Positions 51,321-59,258 of a DNA stretch of 64,000 nucleotides are shown one piece after another. Position 1 is the first letter of the stretch. Every line of letters starts with the position of its first letter. A model generated the notes under the pieces. It saw only the letters and a program-made list of their open reading frames with translations. It made no database searches and was not told where the DNA came from. This DNA comes from Vanessa cardui. Taxonomy: Eukaryota > Arthropoda > Insecta > Lepidoptera > Nymphalidae. Both the position numbers and the translations under genes were made by a program. Location: assembly GCF_905220365.1 (NCBI RefSeq), contig NC_061140.1:11162501-11226500 (forward strand), read 5' to 3'.

Positions 51321-54300
51321 CAATATTCCACCGTATGTCGAAATGTTCAAAAATATTTAATAATGTTTATTATTATTGTTTGCTAATTTTCTCTGATTTT
51401 ATAAATTTATTTTCGAATGAATGTTAATTTTTTTTGAGATTCAGTAAGTAAAATAATCTTTGAAAAGTAACGGTTTTTTAAATAAGTTTAGAATTAAATT
51501 AAGAAGGGAATGTTATAATTTCGAAAAAACAAAGGTCCGCAAGAAGAAGAAAGTCGTAAGCAAAAGTAAGGATGTCGCACACGAGACGACGCCGCCCCCG
51601 CTGCGGTTCGACTGCCCAGTGTGCGACCAGCCTTTCAAGACCCTCATTCTATTAGAACAACACGTCGATTCTTGCTTGTTATAAATACTATAGGATTTAA
51701 TTAGCAAATTTAGTTATGCAGTTACGTTCCTAACGCTTTTTAAATGTTTATGCTGGTTCCACACAATTTTTCGAACTTTAAAATGCTGACGGTACCGATT
51801 CTTTTTAGACTTTTTAAAAATGACAGTAATTTTAAGAATACAATCAAGATCAACATATATGTTGTATATTTTTACACTGCCAATAGTTTAGTAGATTAAG
51901 TTAATTCAATAGTATATTTGAGTGTTCTATGTACTGTCCCGAATAACTTTTTTATAATAGTGAACGCCGTCATGTACATAGATTACATACATAGTCTATA
52001 AATGGTCTCAAGGTTTACAAATCCTTCATTGAAGTTGTTTTAACATCATATCAGACATTCTGACGTCAAACATAAGACAAACTCTAACTGCTAGCGCGCA
52101 CTACACAACAACAACACACAAGGGTGACTGTTTCGTCACTCTTGTCAAGTCCGTGAATATGTATGGAGTTGTGCGCACGTTACGACGTGACCACACGGTC
52201 ACTTGTCACTCTCATCGTTAGTCTTTCGCTATATGCACTTTGACTGCCGACTTTGGCGCGTGCTAATGGCGTCACTGTCTATTCAAAACGTAAAGACGAT
52301 ACTGATAATGATGTTCTAATAGAAAAAGTGGAAAAGAGACCAGCTCTTTATGATAAAAAATTTAAAGAGTATTCAGATATTCACGTGAAAATTAAAGCGT
52401 GGGAAGAAATTAGTACCCAGTATTCTCTTCGCTTTGTTTTTTTGAGTCTCACGAGTTCACAGAGAACCACCGTCTCTTCGAAATCCATAGTGGCAAATGA
52501 CACTTCGATATCGAAAATGTTTTGTCACTGTCTCTTTTTATGAGCGCACTCCACTTTGGAAACGTGATGTGATAATGACAAACACTTTAAAGTCACCGTG
52601 ACAAAAATCAACCGTGCGCGCTCGCTCTAAGATGTGAATTTATCGATTCAAAATCAAAATTCCATTTATTCGAGTAAACTTTTCAATCGTCATTTAACAA
52701 CTATATTAAGTAAAGCTACCATTGTAAGCAGAATCGAGGCCAATTAAAATAAAACTTATTCAATAACAAAAGTCTATGTTGTATGTATGTGAACCCAGCT
52801 TTACTTTTCTTCACTGTATTTAGACTTTTTTTTTTAATATTGTTATAATAATTAAAAATAGTTAAATCGATTCGAATTGAAAGTTTTATTTTTAAATAAT
52901 GCATTTGTTTTTGTAATTAAATTGTTTTTTATTTTTATAATTTGTAATAAATTATTATTTTAATTTTAATGCACATGTTTTAATGTAATGAAGTCTACTA
53001 AGAGCTATTTCATTGGGTAAGATTATATATTATAGTATTGATGTTTGTGCTTAAATGCCGGTTGTATTGATTGATTGATTAATACTGTCTTACAAATTAA
53101 TTTGCATGATATATTGCGCAAAGATTTTCTAGAATGTTGTTCTATTTTTTGATTTATTTTCTTTTTCCATAACTATTAATATAATATTTTATTAATGTCA
53201 TATTAATAAACTTAGATGTGTAAGTGGTTTATGCCAATCTAGGTCAGTACAAGATGAGTTGCAATACTTGGTATTTTTGTTTTCCAGTCTGATGGTTTGA
53301 GTGAGCCAGGGTAACTACAGAGATATATGATCTTATTTCCTCAAGTTGATCATCTCATTGGCAATAAAAAATGTTACTATCTCTTACAGCGTCATTTTCT
53401 ATGGGTGGTAGTGACCACTTACCATTAGGTGGCAATTTATGACTAGACGGACGGACACATACATAATATATCAAGATTAGGCCTCTTTTAGTCTCTAATG
53501 TTTTAAAAAACAAAAATATTTTATTTTTAAGTGAAAATGAGTGATCCAATCTATGTATTAACAAAGTATGTCATGCTTATATTTATATATAGGGTATATA
53601 TAAATATAAGCATGACAAATTAAATCTTTTCCTCAAAGGGAGAGTCTTTAGCTCAGCAGTGAGAAATTAACAGGCTGTTGTTGTTGCATACAATATTATC
53701 TTAATACAATTTGCTATCGAGTTATCCTTTGTTTAACTTTCTTCTTGCTCATGATTTAAGATAGATTCATATATAGGAATAGTCCATTCCAATGATAAAA
53801 GGAAACATTCAAAACATACCGTATTTTTCAATATCACAAGTGTTTTGTTCATAATTCCACTATAAGATTAACTACAAAATAGTTCTTGATTAATATATCT
53901 TCATTTGTAATACAACAATATTTCACTAAACTACATAGATCCACTTTAATTTCACTTCCAAAGTAACGAAAACAGTTTTGTCAACATTCAAGACGCCAAT
54001 TCTCGATGACGAACTTTAAAAGTAGAGGCCTCAACTGGGCATGTTCGCTAAACGAATGTAGACGAATGAATTTATACAGATAAAAAAATATATTATTTTA
54101 GTTTTAAAATTCATTATAGATATTTTTTTTTAAATATATTTATTTGATTGGTTGTAATATATACATAATATGAATTATTTATTAGAAACGTAAAAAGTTA
54201 CCTAACGATAGATAAAAAAGTTATTTTTATACAGTAAGGTTTTTACATAAAAACAATATTTTTACCAAAAATGTTAAAAGAATTATTTTACTTAAAAATA

Positions 54301-54904
54301 ATCTCTTATCTCGTAATGTAGATCAGTTTTGTGCATAGCAATTTTATAGTTTTGAAAATAATACAATGGTAAGAGAGACGTTCGTCTCTCATCTTTCGTA
54401 TCATGTGCACGGATGCTTATTCGTAATTCTCTGAAGTTTTTTATTACGATATGGCTTTGCTTAAAAGGAAAATTAAAATTAAAATTAAAAAAATATATAT
54501 CGTTCTTTAGCATTCATTACCCATTCATTCAATTATTTTCACCTCACTAATCGAACGCAAATGACATATCAATTCAAGGTCAAAGTTGTTTATTTACCTT
54601 TTCTCCTCTTCCCATTGGAATAGACTATAGTTGTCTGAACACTTAGTATCAATATGTGTTAGCTATCCTTTTTCAATTGATTGAGATAGAAAGGGATAGC
54701 AGTAACAAATGTATTGATGTTAATGGCCGTGAGATTTTGTTTAACTAAAAAACTAACCTTTTTTTGTTGTTGTAGAAAATTCTGAAATATAAAACCTTTT
54801 TTTCTCGTTTGTAGGTCTACACCTGTCCAAAATGTATGAAGTTCTCGAGCGATCAGTACAAGGTCATGGAGGATCACTTCGATTTCTGCTTGGATGACTT
54901 TTGA
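34309..54904 (+). CDS. key: NEMO/IKK-gamma/optineurin family adaptor, Kenny-like (13 shared exons plus alternative last exons)
   Basis: Shared coding exons: 34309-34518, 36104-36346, 37964-38155, 39563-39673, 40712-40807, 41123-41248, 41746-41847, 42496-42632, 43254-43403, 47080-47170, 48312-48421, 49950-50061, 50811-50966; then 54815-54904 (641 aa) or an alternative end near 51684. Every junction is GT/AG and phase-consistent. Residues 8-15 (DDDSFIII) form an LC3-interacting-like motif. Exons 2-3 resemble the N-terminal NEMO domain that binds IKK (LLDENVVLKETL, LVERL, ENKQLKLDL). Long coiled coil follows. Exon 12 encodes the UBAN linear-ubiquitin-binding motif (SDFEAEREAREKM, residue 524 onward), nearly the NEMO/optineurin consensus. 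Exon 13 is a Thr/Ala/Ser/Pro-rich linker, then a C-terminal zinc finger. In flies Kenny is the regulatory subunit of the IKK complex in Imd signalling. The protein is longer than fly Kenny or human NEMO and nearer optineurin, so the orthologue name is less sure than the family. Confidence 0.9.
36617..36757. mobile_element. foldback MITE with about 43-bp terminal inverted repeats and TA flanks
   Basis: The interval begins tagaccgggaggtgataatg and ends cattatcatctcccggtcta. The inverted arms agree over about 43 bp with two mismatches and surround a central spacer of about 50 bp. The outermost TA on each side fits a TA target duplication as in Tc1/mariner-type MITEs. It lies in intron 2 of the Kenny-like gene. 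Confidence 0.75.
37280..37560 (+). repeat. interspersed repeat related to 5985-6195 and 12340-12490
   Basis: Shares cactgtctgtccctatgtat-like, tatgcttagatctttaaaat, agattttgatgcggtttc and gaggaaggtttttgtatata with the other copies. The class is unresolved. Confidence 0.55.
37630..37926 (-). mobile_element. tRNA-derived SINE, family A
   Basis: Full copy in reverse orientation, ending only about 37 bp before exon 3 of the Kenny-like gene, so it forms part of the region normally holding the branch point. Confidence 0.9.
38172..38400 (-). mobile_element. tRNA-derived SINE, family C
   Basis: Reverse copy starting 16 bp past the exon 3 donor of the Kenny-like gene, from tggacaacatcacatacatt to gggccgaaaacctc. 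The tRNA-like head is altered at its end. Confidence 0.8.
38584..38886 (+). mobile_element. tRNA-derived SINE, family A
   Basis: Complete copy from gagtcgagatggcccagtgg to caggctgttgttgttg in intron 3 of the Kenny-like gene. Confidence 0.9.
38945..39510 (+). mobile_element. family C SINE interrupted by a LINE 3' end
   Basis: The SINE runs to about 39150 (ttggaatcagagtaa) and resumes near 39487 with tgtatgtgatgttgtttcat. The gap is filled by a LINE 3' end. Confidence 0.75.
39150..39487 (+). mobile_element. 5'-truncated LINE 3' end
   Basis: Encodes the ORF2 C terminus (FKMLLLPNLKN then frame-shifted CAKGYYTISEF and TPWE stop), followed by a 3' UTR with ctcaggtcagggtcttcc and an end ggaattttagtttgagtttga. 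Inserted in a family C SINE. Confidence 0.75.
40059..40350 (+). mobile_element. SINE-like retroelement, family B
   Basis: Complete copy from ttggtggtatggctttgcgc to ccaacctataccataaaaaa in intron 4 of the Kenny-like gene; a partial copy follows at 40446-40560. Confidence 0.85.
41291..41562 (-). mobile_element. tRNA-derived SINE, family A
   Basis: Reverse copy with small internal deletions, beginning about 43 bp past the exon 6 donor of the Kenny-like gene. Confidence 0.85.
42021..42058 (+). other. G-quadruplex-forming motif
   Basis: Four G runs on the coding strand, 42023-42027 (5), 42030-42036 (7), 42045-42049 (5) and 42051-42055 (5), with loops of 2, 8 and 1 nt. This fits the canonical G4 pattern. 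It lies in intron 7 of the Kenny-like gene, so it would also be present in the pre-mRNA. Confidence 0.7.
42232..42475 (+). repeat. imperfect tandem duplication of about 120 bp ending in (TG)n
   Basis: Two successive blocks each read ccattaataaaaaa or ccattaaaaaagtat, then aatgacgtata, tattcattaaaac-like, and end in gtgttagtttgtgt followed by (TG)n. The second unit ends just before the exon 8 acceptor. Confidence 0.7.
42718..42961 (+). mobile_element. tRNA-derived SINE, family C
   Basis: Best copy of the family: head acgacctccgtggtcgagtg, B box gggttcaattcc, body and a (TTA)n tail. In intron 8 of the Kenny-like gene. Confidence 0.88.
43405..43960 (-). mobile_element. 5'-truncated RTE-like LINE fragment with (CAT)n tail and 14-bp target-site duplication
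   Basis: The exact 14-bp repeat tgagttaacatata flanks the insert at 43405-43418 and 43947-43960. On the minus strand the insert encodes LKWQWAGHI-like and GKRSVGRPQARWSDDTRKA then a stop. It ends in a (CAT)n/(ATG)n tract at 43419-43673 as its 3' tail. The duplication starts 1 bp past the GT of the exon 9 donor. An inverted repeat at 43907-43949 marks the 5' junction. Confidence 0.85.
43419..43673. repeat. (CAT/CGT)n microsatellite
   Basis: About 255 bp of almost pure CAT trinucleotides with interspersed CGT. It is the 3' tail of the adjacent LINE. On the minus strand it gives a spurious methionine-rich ORF. Confidence 0.95.
44113..44250 (-). mobile_element. degraded family A SINE fragment
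   Basis: Keeps aaggtctcctattccattga, ggagaattgttagg, accacgctgttct and tttcctcacgatgt in the family order, then stops shortly before the LINE insertion. Confidence 0.65.
44281..46725 (+). mobile_element. 5'-truncated non-LTR retrotransposon (RTE-like LINE) with intact RT ORF
   Basis: The insert is bounded by the exact 13-bp repeat attatactaaaac at 44268-44280 and 46726-46738, a target-site duplication. It begins within the end of the endonuclease domain (TWRSPNGK..NEIDFIL, SDHR), so about the first half of the element is missing. It ends in a T/A-rich repeat tail. It lies in intron 9 of the Kenny-like gene in sense orientation. Confidence 0.9.
44382..46547 (+). CDS. LINE reverse transcriptase (ORF2 C-terminal two-thirds)
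   Basis: 721 uninterrupted codons from the first Met; the same frame is open upstream to about 44283 and includes the endonuclease end. RT blocks seen: SPGSDNITNEALK (fingers), LIYKKGDPKDIGNYRPISLL, QAGFRKGFSTVDHI, AFIDYQKAFDTVSH (first catalytic Asp), GVRQGDPLSPKIF, and LRFADDIVILSE with the FADD catalytic pair. The C-terminal region has WAGHVARLTDQRWT and RGRPLTRWEDDIRK, typical of lepidopteran RTE-type LINEs. No stop or frameshift is visible, so the insertion is young. It lacks a complete endonuclease, so it is not expected to move on its own. It is not a host gene. Confidence 0.93.
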   Translation: MNLNYPSDHRIIRATVKLSRQKKSRVKFISRQINQLKTELEISNYKQTLSTLLSKTSYLQKSIKIQTLYDNITNAIKCSLKSAQVTGKEHNRHKILSARTLELLQRRKLLQQIKNKSRSMKNELAALYKLVNKYIKYDYGKHKNDIIERHIHLTGSTKKAHKDLKVYKTWIEGLKKADKEVSNRNDIITIATDFYKNLYSGSTQTKNSPYKSTNTTMRHDSEDNIEAITEYEIIETIQKLKIEKSPGSDNITNEALKAAREILALPLAHLFNLILQTSKTPTQWSESNIILIYKKGDPKDIGNYRPISLLPSLYKVFAAIINSRISPVIDARQPVEQAGFRKGFSTVDHIHTLELIIEKYREQQRPLYLAFIDYQKAFDTVSHDSVWESMEEQGVNQVYINVIWNIYNNNVGKIKLESLGPSFPIKRGVRQGDPLSPKIFIAILEAIISKLNWNKKGIYIQGAFLSHLRFADDIVILSETSSQLQYMVESLQAVSSDVGLEINLTKTMTMTNSYKKLIQVNGNPLKYTDTYIYLGKTISFHKENNDKEIERRIQQTWNKYWSLKEIFKSNMHTSLKTKIMNSSLLPCLTYACQTWKFTVKARHKITTCQRGMERSMLKVKKLDKVRHTKIRSITKATDALTYARKLKWKWAGHVARLTDQRWTVTATFWEGPLGNRSRGRPLTRWEDDIRKIAGPKWGQIALNREQWQSLEEAFTLTGVLA
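47588..48311 (+). repeat. tandem array of about 160-187-bp units ending at the exon 11 acceptor
   Basis: Four units begin gatagcacgaatgtcatat at 47588, 47772, 47959 and 48121. Each contains ttaaaacggagaagcgc, aaaattatctttatata and a ttcagacacaag-like segment. The first two end in gctaatgtgttgctgtgtgg then ggtcgcatag. The last unit ends gctaatgtgtttggggtcgcag, which is the real acceptor of exon 11. Confidence 0.9.
48411..49170 (+). repeat. C-rich minisatellite repeating the exon 11 splice-donor context
   Basis: After the true donor (last exonic base 48421), the string gcctaccggtacg recurs with last pre-GT base at 48475, 48530, 48580, 48637, 48687, 48736, 48791, 48841, 48890, 48941, 48992, 49043, 49094 and 49145. 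The last six are exactly 51 bp apart. Units contain runs of 7 to 15 C and agccc(c)tcataccgcc. The exon 11 frame stays open through the whole array to a stop near 49229. Confidence 0.93.
49290..49525 (-). mobile_element. tRNA-derived SINE, family C
   Basis: Reverse copy from gacaacatcacatacattac to ccacggaggtcgtc in intron 11 of the Kenny-like gene. A short family A remnant lies just before it (49233-49285). Confidence 0.88.
50105..50640 (-). mobile_element. LINE ORF2 C-terminus and 3' UTR
   Basis: The minus strand reads LISPSFRLRKVN, LLGQGIRFYNKIPQSF, KKAYYSIQDFLDDK and a stop, followed by a 3' UTR with ttcttctcggtagaatc-type sequence. 5'-truncated and degenerate; intron 12 of the Kenny-like gene. 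Confidence 0.85.
51008..51320 (+). mobile_element. SINE-like retroelement, family B, with long poly(A)
   Basis: Complete copy ending in ccaacctataccat followed by about 30 A, which orients the family and suggests a recent insertion. It lies between exon 13 and terminal exon A of the Kenny-like gene. Confidence 0.9.
51535..51684 (+). CDS. key: alternative terminal exon A of the Kenny-like gene: canonical NEMO-type zinc finger
   Basis: An open stretch ending at TAA (51682-51684) encodes a very basic segment (VRKKKKVVSKSK), an acidic/proline hinge and then the finger FDCPVCDQPF...HVDSC. Its C-x2-C-x12-H-x3-C spacing is the same as human NEMO. Codon use turns GC-rich over the finger, as in real exons of this gene. 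It follows exon 13 by about 0.57 kb and can be joined in phase 0 either at 51535 (preceded by aaag) or at 51487 (preceded by ttttttaaataag). The acceptor is weak in both cases, so the 5' limit is uncertain. Using this exon would exclude the downstream finger exon because of its stop codon. It could instead be an old, unused duplicate. Confidence 0.6.
   Translation, partial: VRKKKKVVSKSKDVAHETTPPPLRFDCPVCDQPFKTLILLEQHVDSCLL
52088..52627. mobile_element. miniature PIF/Harbinger-like element with MADF-domain ORF
   Basis: A 540-bp interval has terminal inverted repeats gctagcgcgcac (52090-52101) and gtgcgcgctcgc (52614-52625), 11 of 12 matching, and is flanked by TAA at 52085-52087 and 52628-52630. 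TAA-type 3-bp duplications are the PIF/Harbinger hallmark. The plus strand inside encodes a MADF-like segment. It lies between terminal exons A and B of the Kenny-like gene. Confidence 0.55.
52253..52543 (+). pseudogene. partial MADF-like DNA-binding domain ORF
   Basis: The 96-codon ORF contains LIEKVEKRPALYDKKF, KEYSD and KAWEEIS, the start and first helices of a MADF domain (Leu-Ile-x3-Val, RPALYD, AWxEI). It then runs into unrelated residues. A MADF/Myb-like protein is the usual second protein of PIF/Harbinger transposons. The remaining helices are missing, so it is probably a remnant; a host exon is less likely. Confidence 0.55.
53262..53440 (+). mobile_element. partial family B SINE-like copy
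   Basis: Matches the family B middle and 3' part: gagtgagccagggtaactac, cagcgtcattttctatgggt and gaccacttaccattaggtgg. Confidence 0.7.
53570..53616. repeat. perfect 22-bp inverted repeat with 3-nt loop
   Basis: Arms 53570-53591 and 53595-53616 are exact reverse complements (left arm begins gtcatgcttatatttatata), loop ggg. Confidence 0.95.
53625..53690 (+). mobile_element. 3' end of a family A SINE
   Basis: Reads tcctcaaagggagagtcttt, agctcagcagtgagaaatta and caggctgttgttgttg; only the last 65 bp of the family remain, beginning 8 bp after a perfect hairpin. Confidence 0.75.
54815..54904 (+). CDS. key: alternative terminal exon B of the Kenny-like gene: NEMO-like zinc finger
   Basis: The acceptor ctcgtttgtag precedes GTC, which joins in phase 0 to exon 13. 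It encodes VYTCPKCMKF...HFDFCLDDF and stops at TGA 54902-54904. Zinc ligands would be Cys616, Cys619, His633 and Cys637 of the 641-aa form. The spacing is C-x2-C-x13-H-x3-C, one residue longer between Cys and His than in human NEMO. The acceptor is better than that of exon A. A candidate AATAAA for this form is at 55732-55737. Confidence 0.75.
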   Translation, partial: VYTCPKCMKFSSDQYKVMEDHFDFCLDDF

Positions 54905-55731
54905 AGTGGTGTAAGTATTGTTGTCCCTGTCGCACTACTAGTCTGAATGTGTAAACTCGTATGTGTTGGAGTGTATACGATATAGTTACCGTTAGATTTC
55001 AGTTTGTTATATGATTTTCGTATATGTATCTATCGTATTTAGTTTTATAACACGTGTCAATTAAGAGAATATTTATAAATGGCGGAAAGTGAATAAGTTA
55101 AGATGGATGGCAAAATTATTTTATATATATCTAATTCAAACTACGTAATGTTGATTTTAATAGTTAAAATACACAAGTAAATAACATAGAGTAATATTTA
55201 TTTTCATAAATTGAAATTAAAATTTTATTTTTTGATTAAAACGTAAATTTTCTAAATTTTAAGTGTGTAAGAGAGATGGCAGTATCTCGAATTCCATTTA
55301 TAAAATTTCTTTATTGGCGTGTGTTTAACTTGATGAATTAAACGGATGATTTTGGTCAACAATATTTTCTTTAAGATCCAACTACTATTAATTCGTGTAT
55401 AAATCCGCACGTTTTTGTACCAAATTAATTAGATTATATACCATTTTAAAATATCGATCGAAAAACAAGTAAAATAAAAATAGTAAATTATTGTATTTTG
55501 TTTAGATGTAGCGTCAGAAAAAAACAAAAAAAAATTAATTTGTAATGTTTTGTTAAAATTAAGTTGTTATGCTTTAAGACACAATTATGTGAAAGTGATG
55601 CTTCCATTGTACTTTAGTGAGCTGTTAAGTGTCGGTGCCATTCGTATAGTCAAAATATTTCTAACCAACGATACGAGTATTTAATATAATATATGTATAA
55701 TATAGTATTTTATTACGCACACTTTATAAGC

Positions 55732-55737
55732 AATAAA
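55732..55737 (+). terminator. candidate polyadenylation signal for the long Kenny-like transcript
   Basis: AATAAA lies about 0.83 kb past the exon B stop codon in AT-rich sequence free of recognisable transposons. It is a motif match only; other AATAAA motifs occur nearby. Confidence 0.3.
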
Positions 55738-57304
55738 AGAAATATGCTATTTTATGAATGCTGTGTATAGTTTTAGACGAATTGTAACTGGTAACACTAT
55801 ACTTTCCATTAAGTGTCGTCCCACTAAAAATTAATTCTCGACTTTCCGATATATTAATAACAGAAAGTTTTTTTTTTTAATAACAGAAAGTTTTTTTTTT
55901 AATAACAGAAAGGATTTTCTTGCGAAACCCGATTGAAATGCAGTTGTTTTCGCTATATATAATGTATTAAATAACAGATAATAAATAAATGAACACGTTT
56001 AAAAAAAACTAAATTGCAACAGTAGCAAAGGTAAGTTTAAATAAGTTTTATATAAAACCTTTTCTACAATAAGCAGAGAAACAGGAAAAGGTTTTCAATT
56101 ACCGCGTTAAACAGTTTCGTTCCAATAGTCGCATGAAGAAATGAGAGTATTTTAATATTTAGGTAATTTTTTATCAATGTTAATTAATTACCAGTGTTGT
56201 CTGTGAGTTCCTAGGTTTTTTAGACTGTATCGTAGTTACGAAATCATTTTTAAAATTTGACAATCTTATAGTCTGTTTATTGTTAGCAAGCTCATTTATG
56301 ATAATTTAGTCTGTCAACTGCTAAATTGCTAGTGATTTAATATATCATTGTTAATTTTTTATCAATTAAAGTAAAATTCAGTTGTTTATCTAACTGTAAG
56401 TCTAACGCCTGACTTAGCAGAAATAAAAGAAATGATAAAAATAATAAAGGGTTGTATACCAATTTTGAATTGAATCATGCAAACATGCTATAATATGACA
56501 CTATAATATGATAACACAGTTTCGGAGAAATTAATACTTTTCTATAACGATCTAAGCACCAAAAGCGTCAAAAGAAAATTATTTTCAAAAACAATAATAT
56601 AGCAGTTGAATCGATTTCAAAATTAAATAATGAAATGTCAAACACATGCACACACCTTGTTGCTTGATCTTCTATTCGATTAAAACTTCTCTAGGCACAA
56701 CGCCTTTGACCATATTCAGATGTCAAATTAAAAAAAAGAAGTACTGTTTTTAAATTAATTAAATATAAATGTAAAATACGTCTACAAGACTTGGCTGTAC
56801 GGTGTAATACCTTTGCCTTTTCCCTCTAAGGAAAGAAAAAAGCAAAAAAAAAGTTAAATACGAAAAATGGTTAATTAAAGTTCTTAAAAATATTCTTATG
56901 CAAGTAAAGTTTTACGTCCTAGGTGTTTTACCGTTCATATTCAAAATACTTTTCAAATAAAAAAATAGTTAAGTAACTTTAGGAATTGAAATAGTTAAGT
57001 TGACATTTAATATGACGTAGAGAAGTTTATAAAAAAATATACATATTATGTAGAGTACCTTTCACACTGATGAAGCTATATTGTAATTTTAACATTCAGC
57101 ATTGTGAAAGAGACCTATTTAACCTAAATGTCATAATATGTATTACTTTCTTAATTAAATAATCATCAATGTGGTTATTCATTTTAATCAAATGTTAAAT
57201 TTAAATTTCGAACACTAATATGTTTATTATCTGTGTCATTATAAAATTGTACATAATAGAGAATTATTGTATTTACTTTTAGGGTGCTACTATGTGGATA
57301 TAAT

Positions 57305-57647
57305 TATAGTACAACACAACTTAGATGTAGCATCGGCAAATTCAATAAAATCGATTATTGCCGATTTAGACAACCTATAGAAATAGCTCCGTTTCTATCG
57401 CGCCATTCGACGCTATTCGTCGCTATAGATTCCCGCGTCAGTGCAACCCGATAAAGCAAATGCATGTAAATCTACGTGTCCAATTGAGGAATATATGAAT
57501 TAGGTCATATGACACGCTATTACGTTTGTGTAAAGATTATATTCACATAAGAAATAAATATTGATAATTTGGGATAGTGCACTTAATTCGGGTGTGATCG
57601 GTTTTACGAATTTTACCGATGCTACATCTAAGTTGTGTCGTACTATA
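57305..57647. mobile_element. MITE with long terminal inverted repeats (copy 1)
   Basis: A 343-bp element begins tatagtacaacacaacttag and ends ctaagttgtgtcgtactata. The inverted arms extend about 35-40 bp (through gatgtagcatcgg). A subterminal motif gccattcgacgctattcgtc is shared with copy 2. No coding capacity; TA ends suggest a TA target. Confidence 0.8.
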
Positions 57648-59258
57648 CCTCCTTAGCGATGTAGAAAAATTAAACATTTAAGTTAAATCAATAACAGATA
57701 TACCGTCATGCACGTACGCAAAAAAAAGATTAGTTCATATAACATAGCTATAGTTTAATATTAATTGTAATATTTGGAATTATTTATATGTCGAGAACGC
57801 GACTTCAAATTAGTGTGATTGTTAAAAGACTGCCTGTTCCTAATAAATAGTTAAGTAAATACTTTATATCATATTTAATTTTTCTCATAGTCCAGTCATT
57901 ATAGACATTTCGAAATGCAAATGAACCTCGGAAGTAAATATTTGGGATATTGTAGTAGTCTTAGAAAAGCTTAACTTAATTGTCGACCTCGATTTTCTAT
58001 GTGCGTTCGCCACCATCTTGAAAAACCTTTTTTCAAGATGGCGTTGAGTTGCGTTTTGTGGCGCTAACTCGACTGTGCGTTATGATAGGTCAATTTCTTG
58101 TTGCTTCATTTATTATCTACAATGTACATAGGTTCTATACATTTTAAACATATCGTTGACGCTCACTGAGATATCAAATAAGATAGAAAGCAATAGAAAT
58201 GAGATGTCGAAATTTGAAGTTAAACTTTTCCTTCCTCCATCCATTTGTTATTCTTGACCTCTTTTTTTGTATATAATGACTGGACTACAATATTAGTGTC
58301 AAATATATATTTAATTATAAAATTGACATTTCTTTTTTTTTTCTAATAATTTCGTGAAGCAAAGTCTCAAATCTCAATGTATAACGAAACAGCTATGTAA
58401 TTGAATATTGATATTTAAAAATGCAACCAAAGCAACCAAAAAGCCAGACTTGTCAGTATAATATTCAATCCTATATTGGTTTTTGTATTTTATCTTCAAA
58501 TTTTTGTTGTGATATTTAAATTGTATTTCTGATTTTTAATATTTTATTATCAATTTTGTTTCAATTTATAGTTGGAGATTGTTTCGGAGTGTATTCTGGA
58601 TTAGATGGAATTGTAAATGTTTTATTATAAAATAAAGTTATTCTTTTACCATCGTGTTTCAATTATCTTCATAATAATAATAAAGAATACATAAATCCAG
58701 TAACAGAAAGCTAGCATACTAAATACATGCATAATAGTCAGAAAATTTCTATCCCAAAATACCACACAAATCCAATTAAATACTCCACTTTAAGACAGAC
58801 GTGCACTTGGTCTGGGCCCATGTATATCGACTGAATCGGTCAAAATTATGCCGAGTAAAATTTACACATATAAATAAAATAAAAAAAAATAATAATAAAT
58901 GTTTATTTCATCAATAACCAAGACAACATCTCAAAAGTTGACTTCTTTTGAGTGCAATGAGCTCCCTTGCCAGAAGAAGTCGCTCTTCCTTACCACACTC
59001 GTACTTTAATTCAAAGTTATAAAATGAAACAAGCTAATATCTTAATCTTTAATAACATATATATTGCGTAAATGAATATAGACTGTTATTAATGCTGTAT
59101 TAAATACAAGTTTATAACTATAGTATACTCCCTCAGCGGTGAAGTTTCGTTAAATGTGGTCTTAAAAAGAACCTACTTTAAAATTCCAAGCTTGTAAGTG
59201 CTATTATTGCTGAGATTTCATGATTAAGAGCGACTGGTATTTAGCTTTTACATATACA

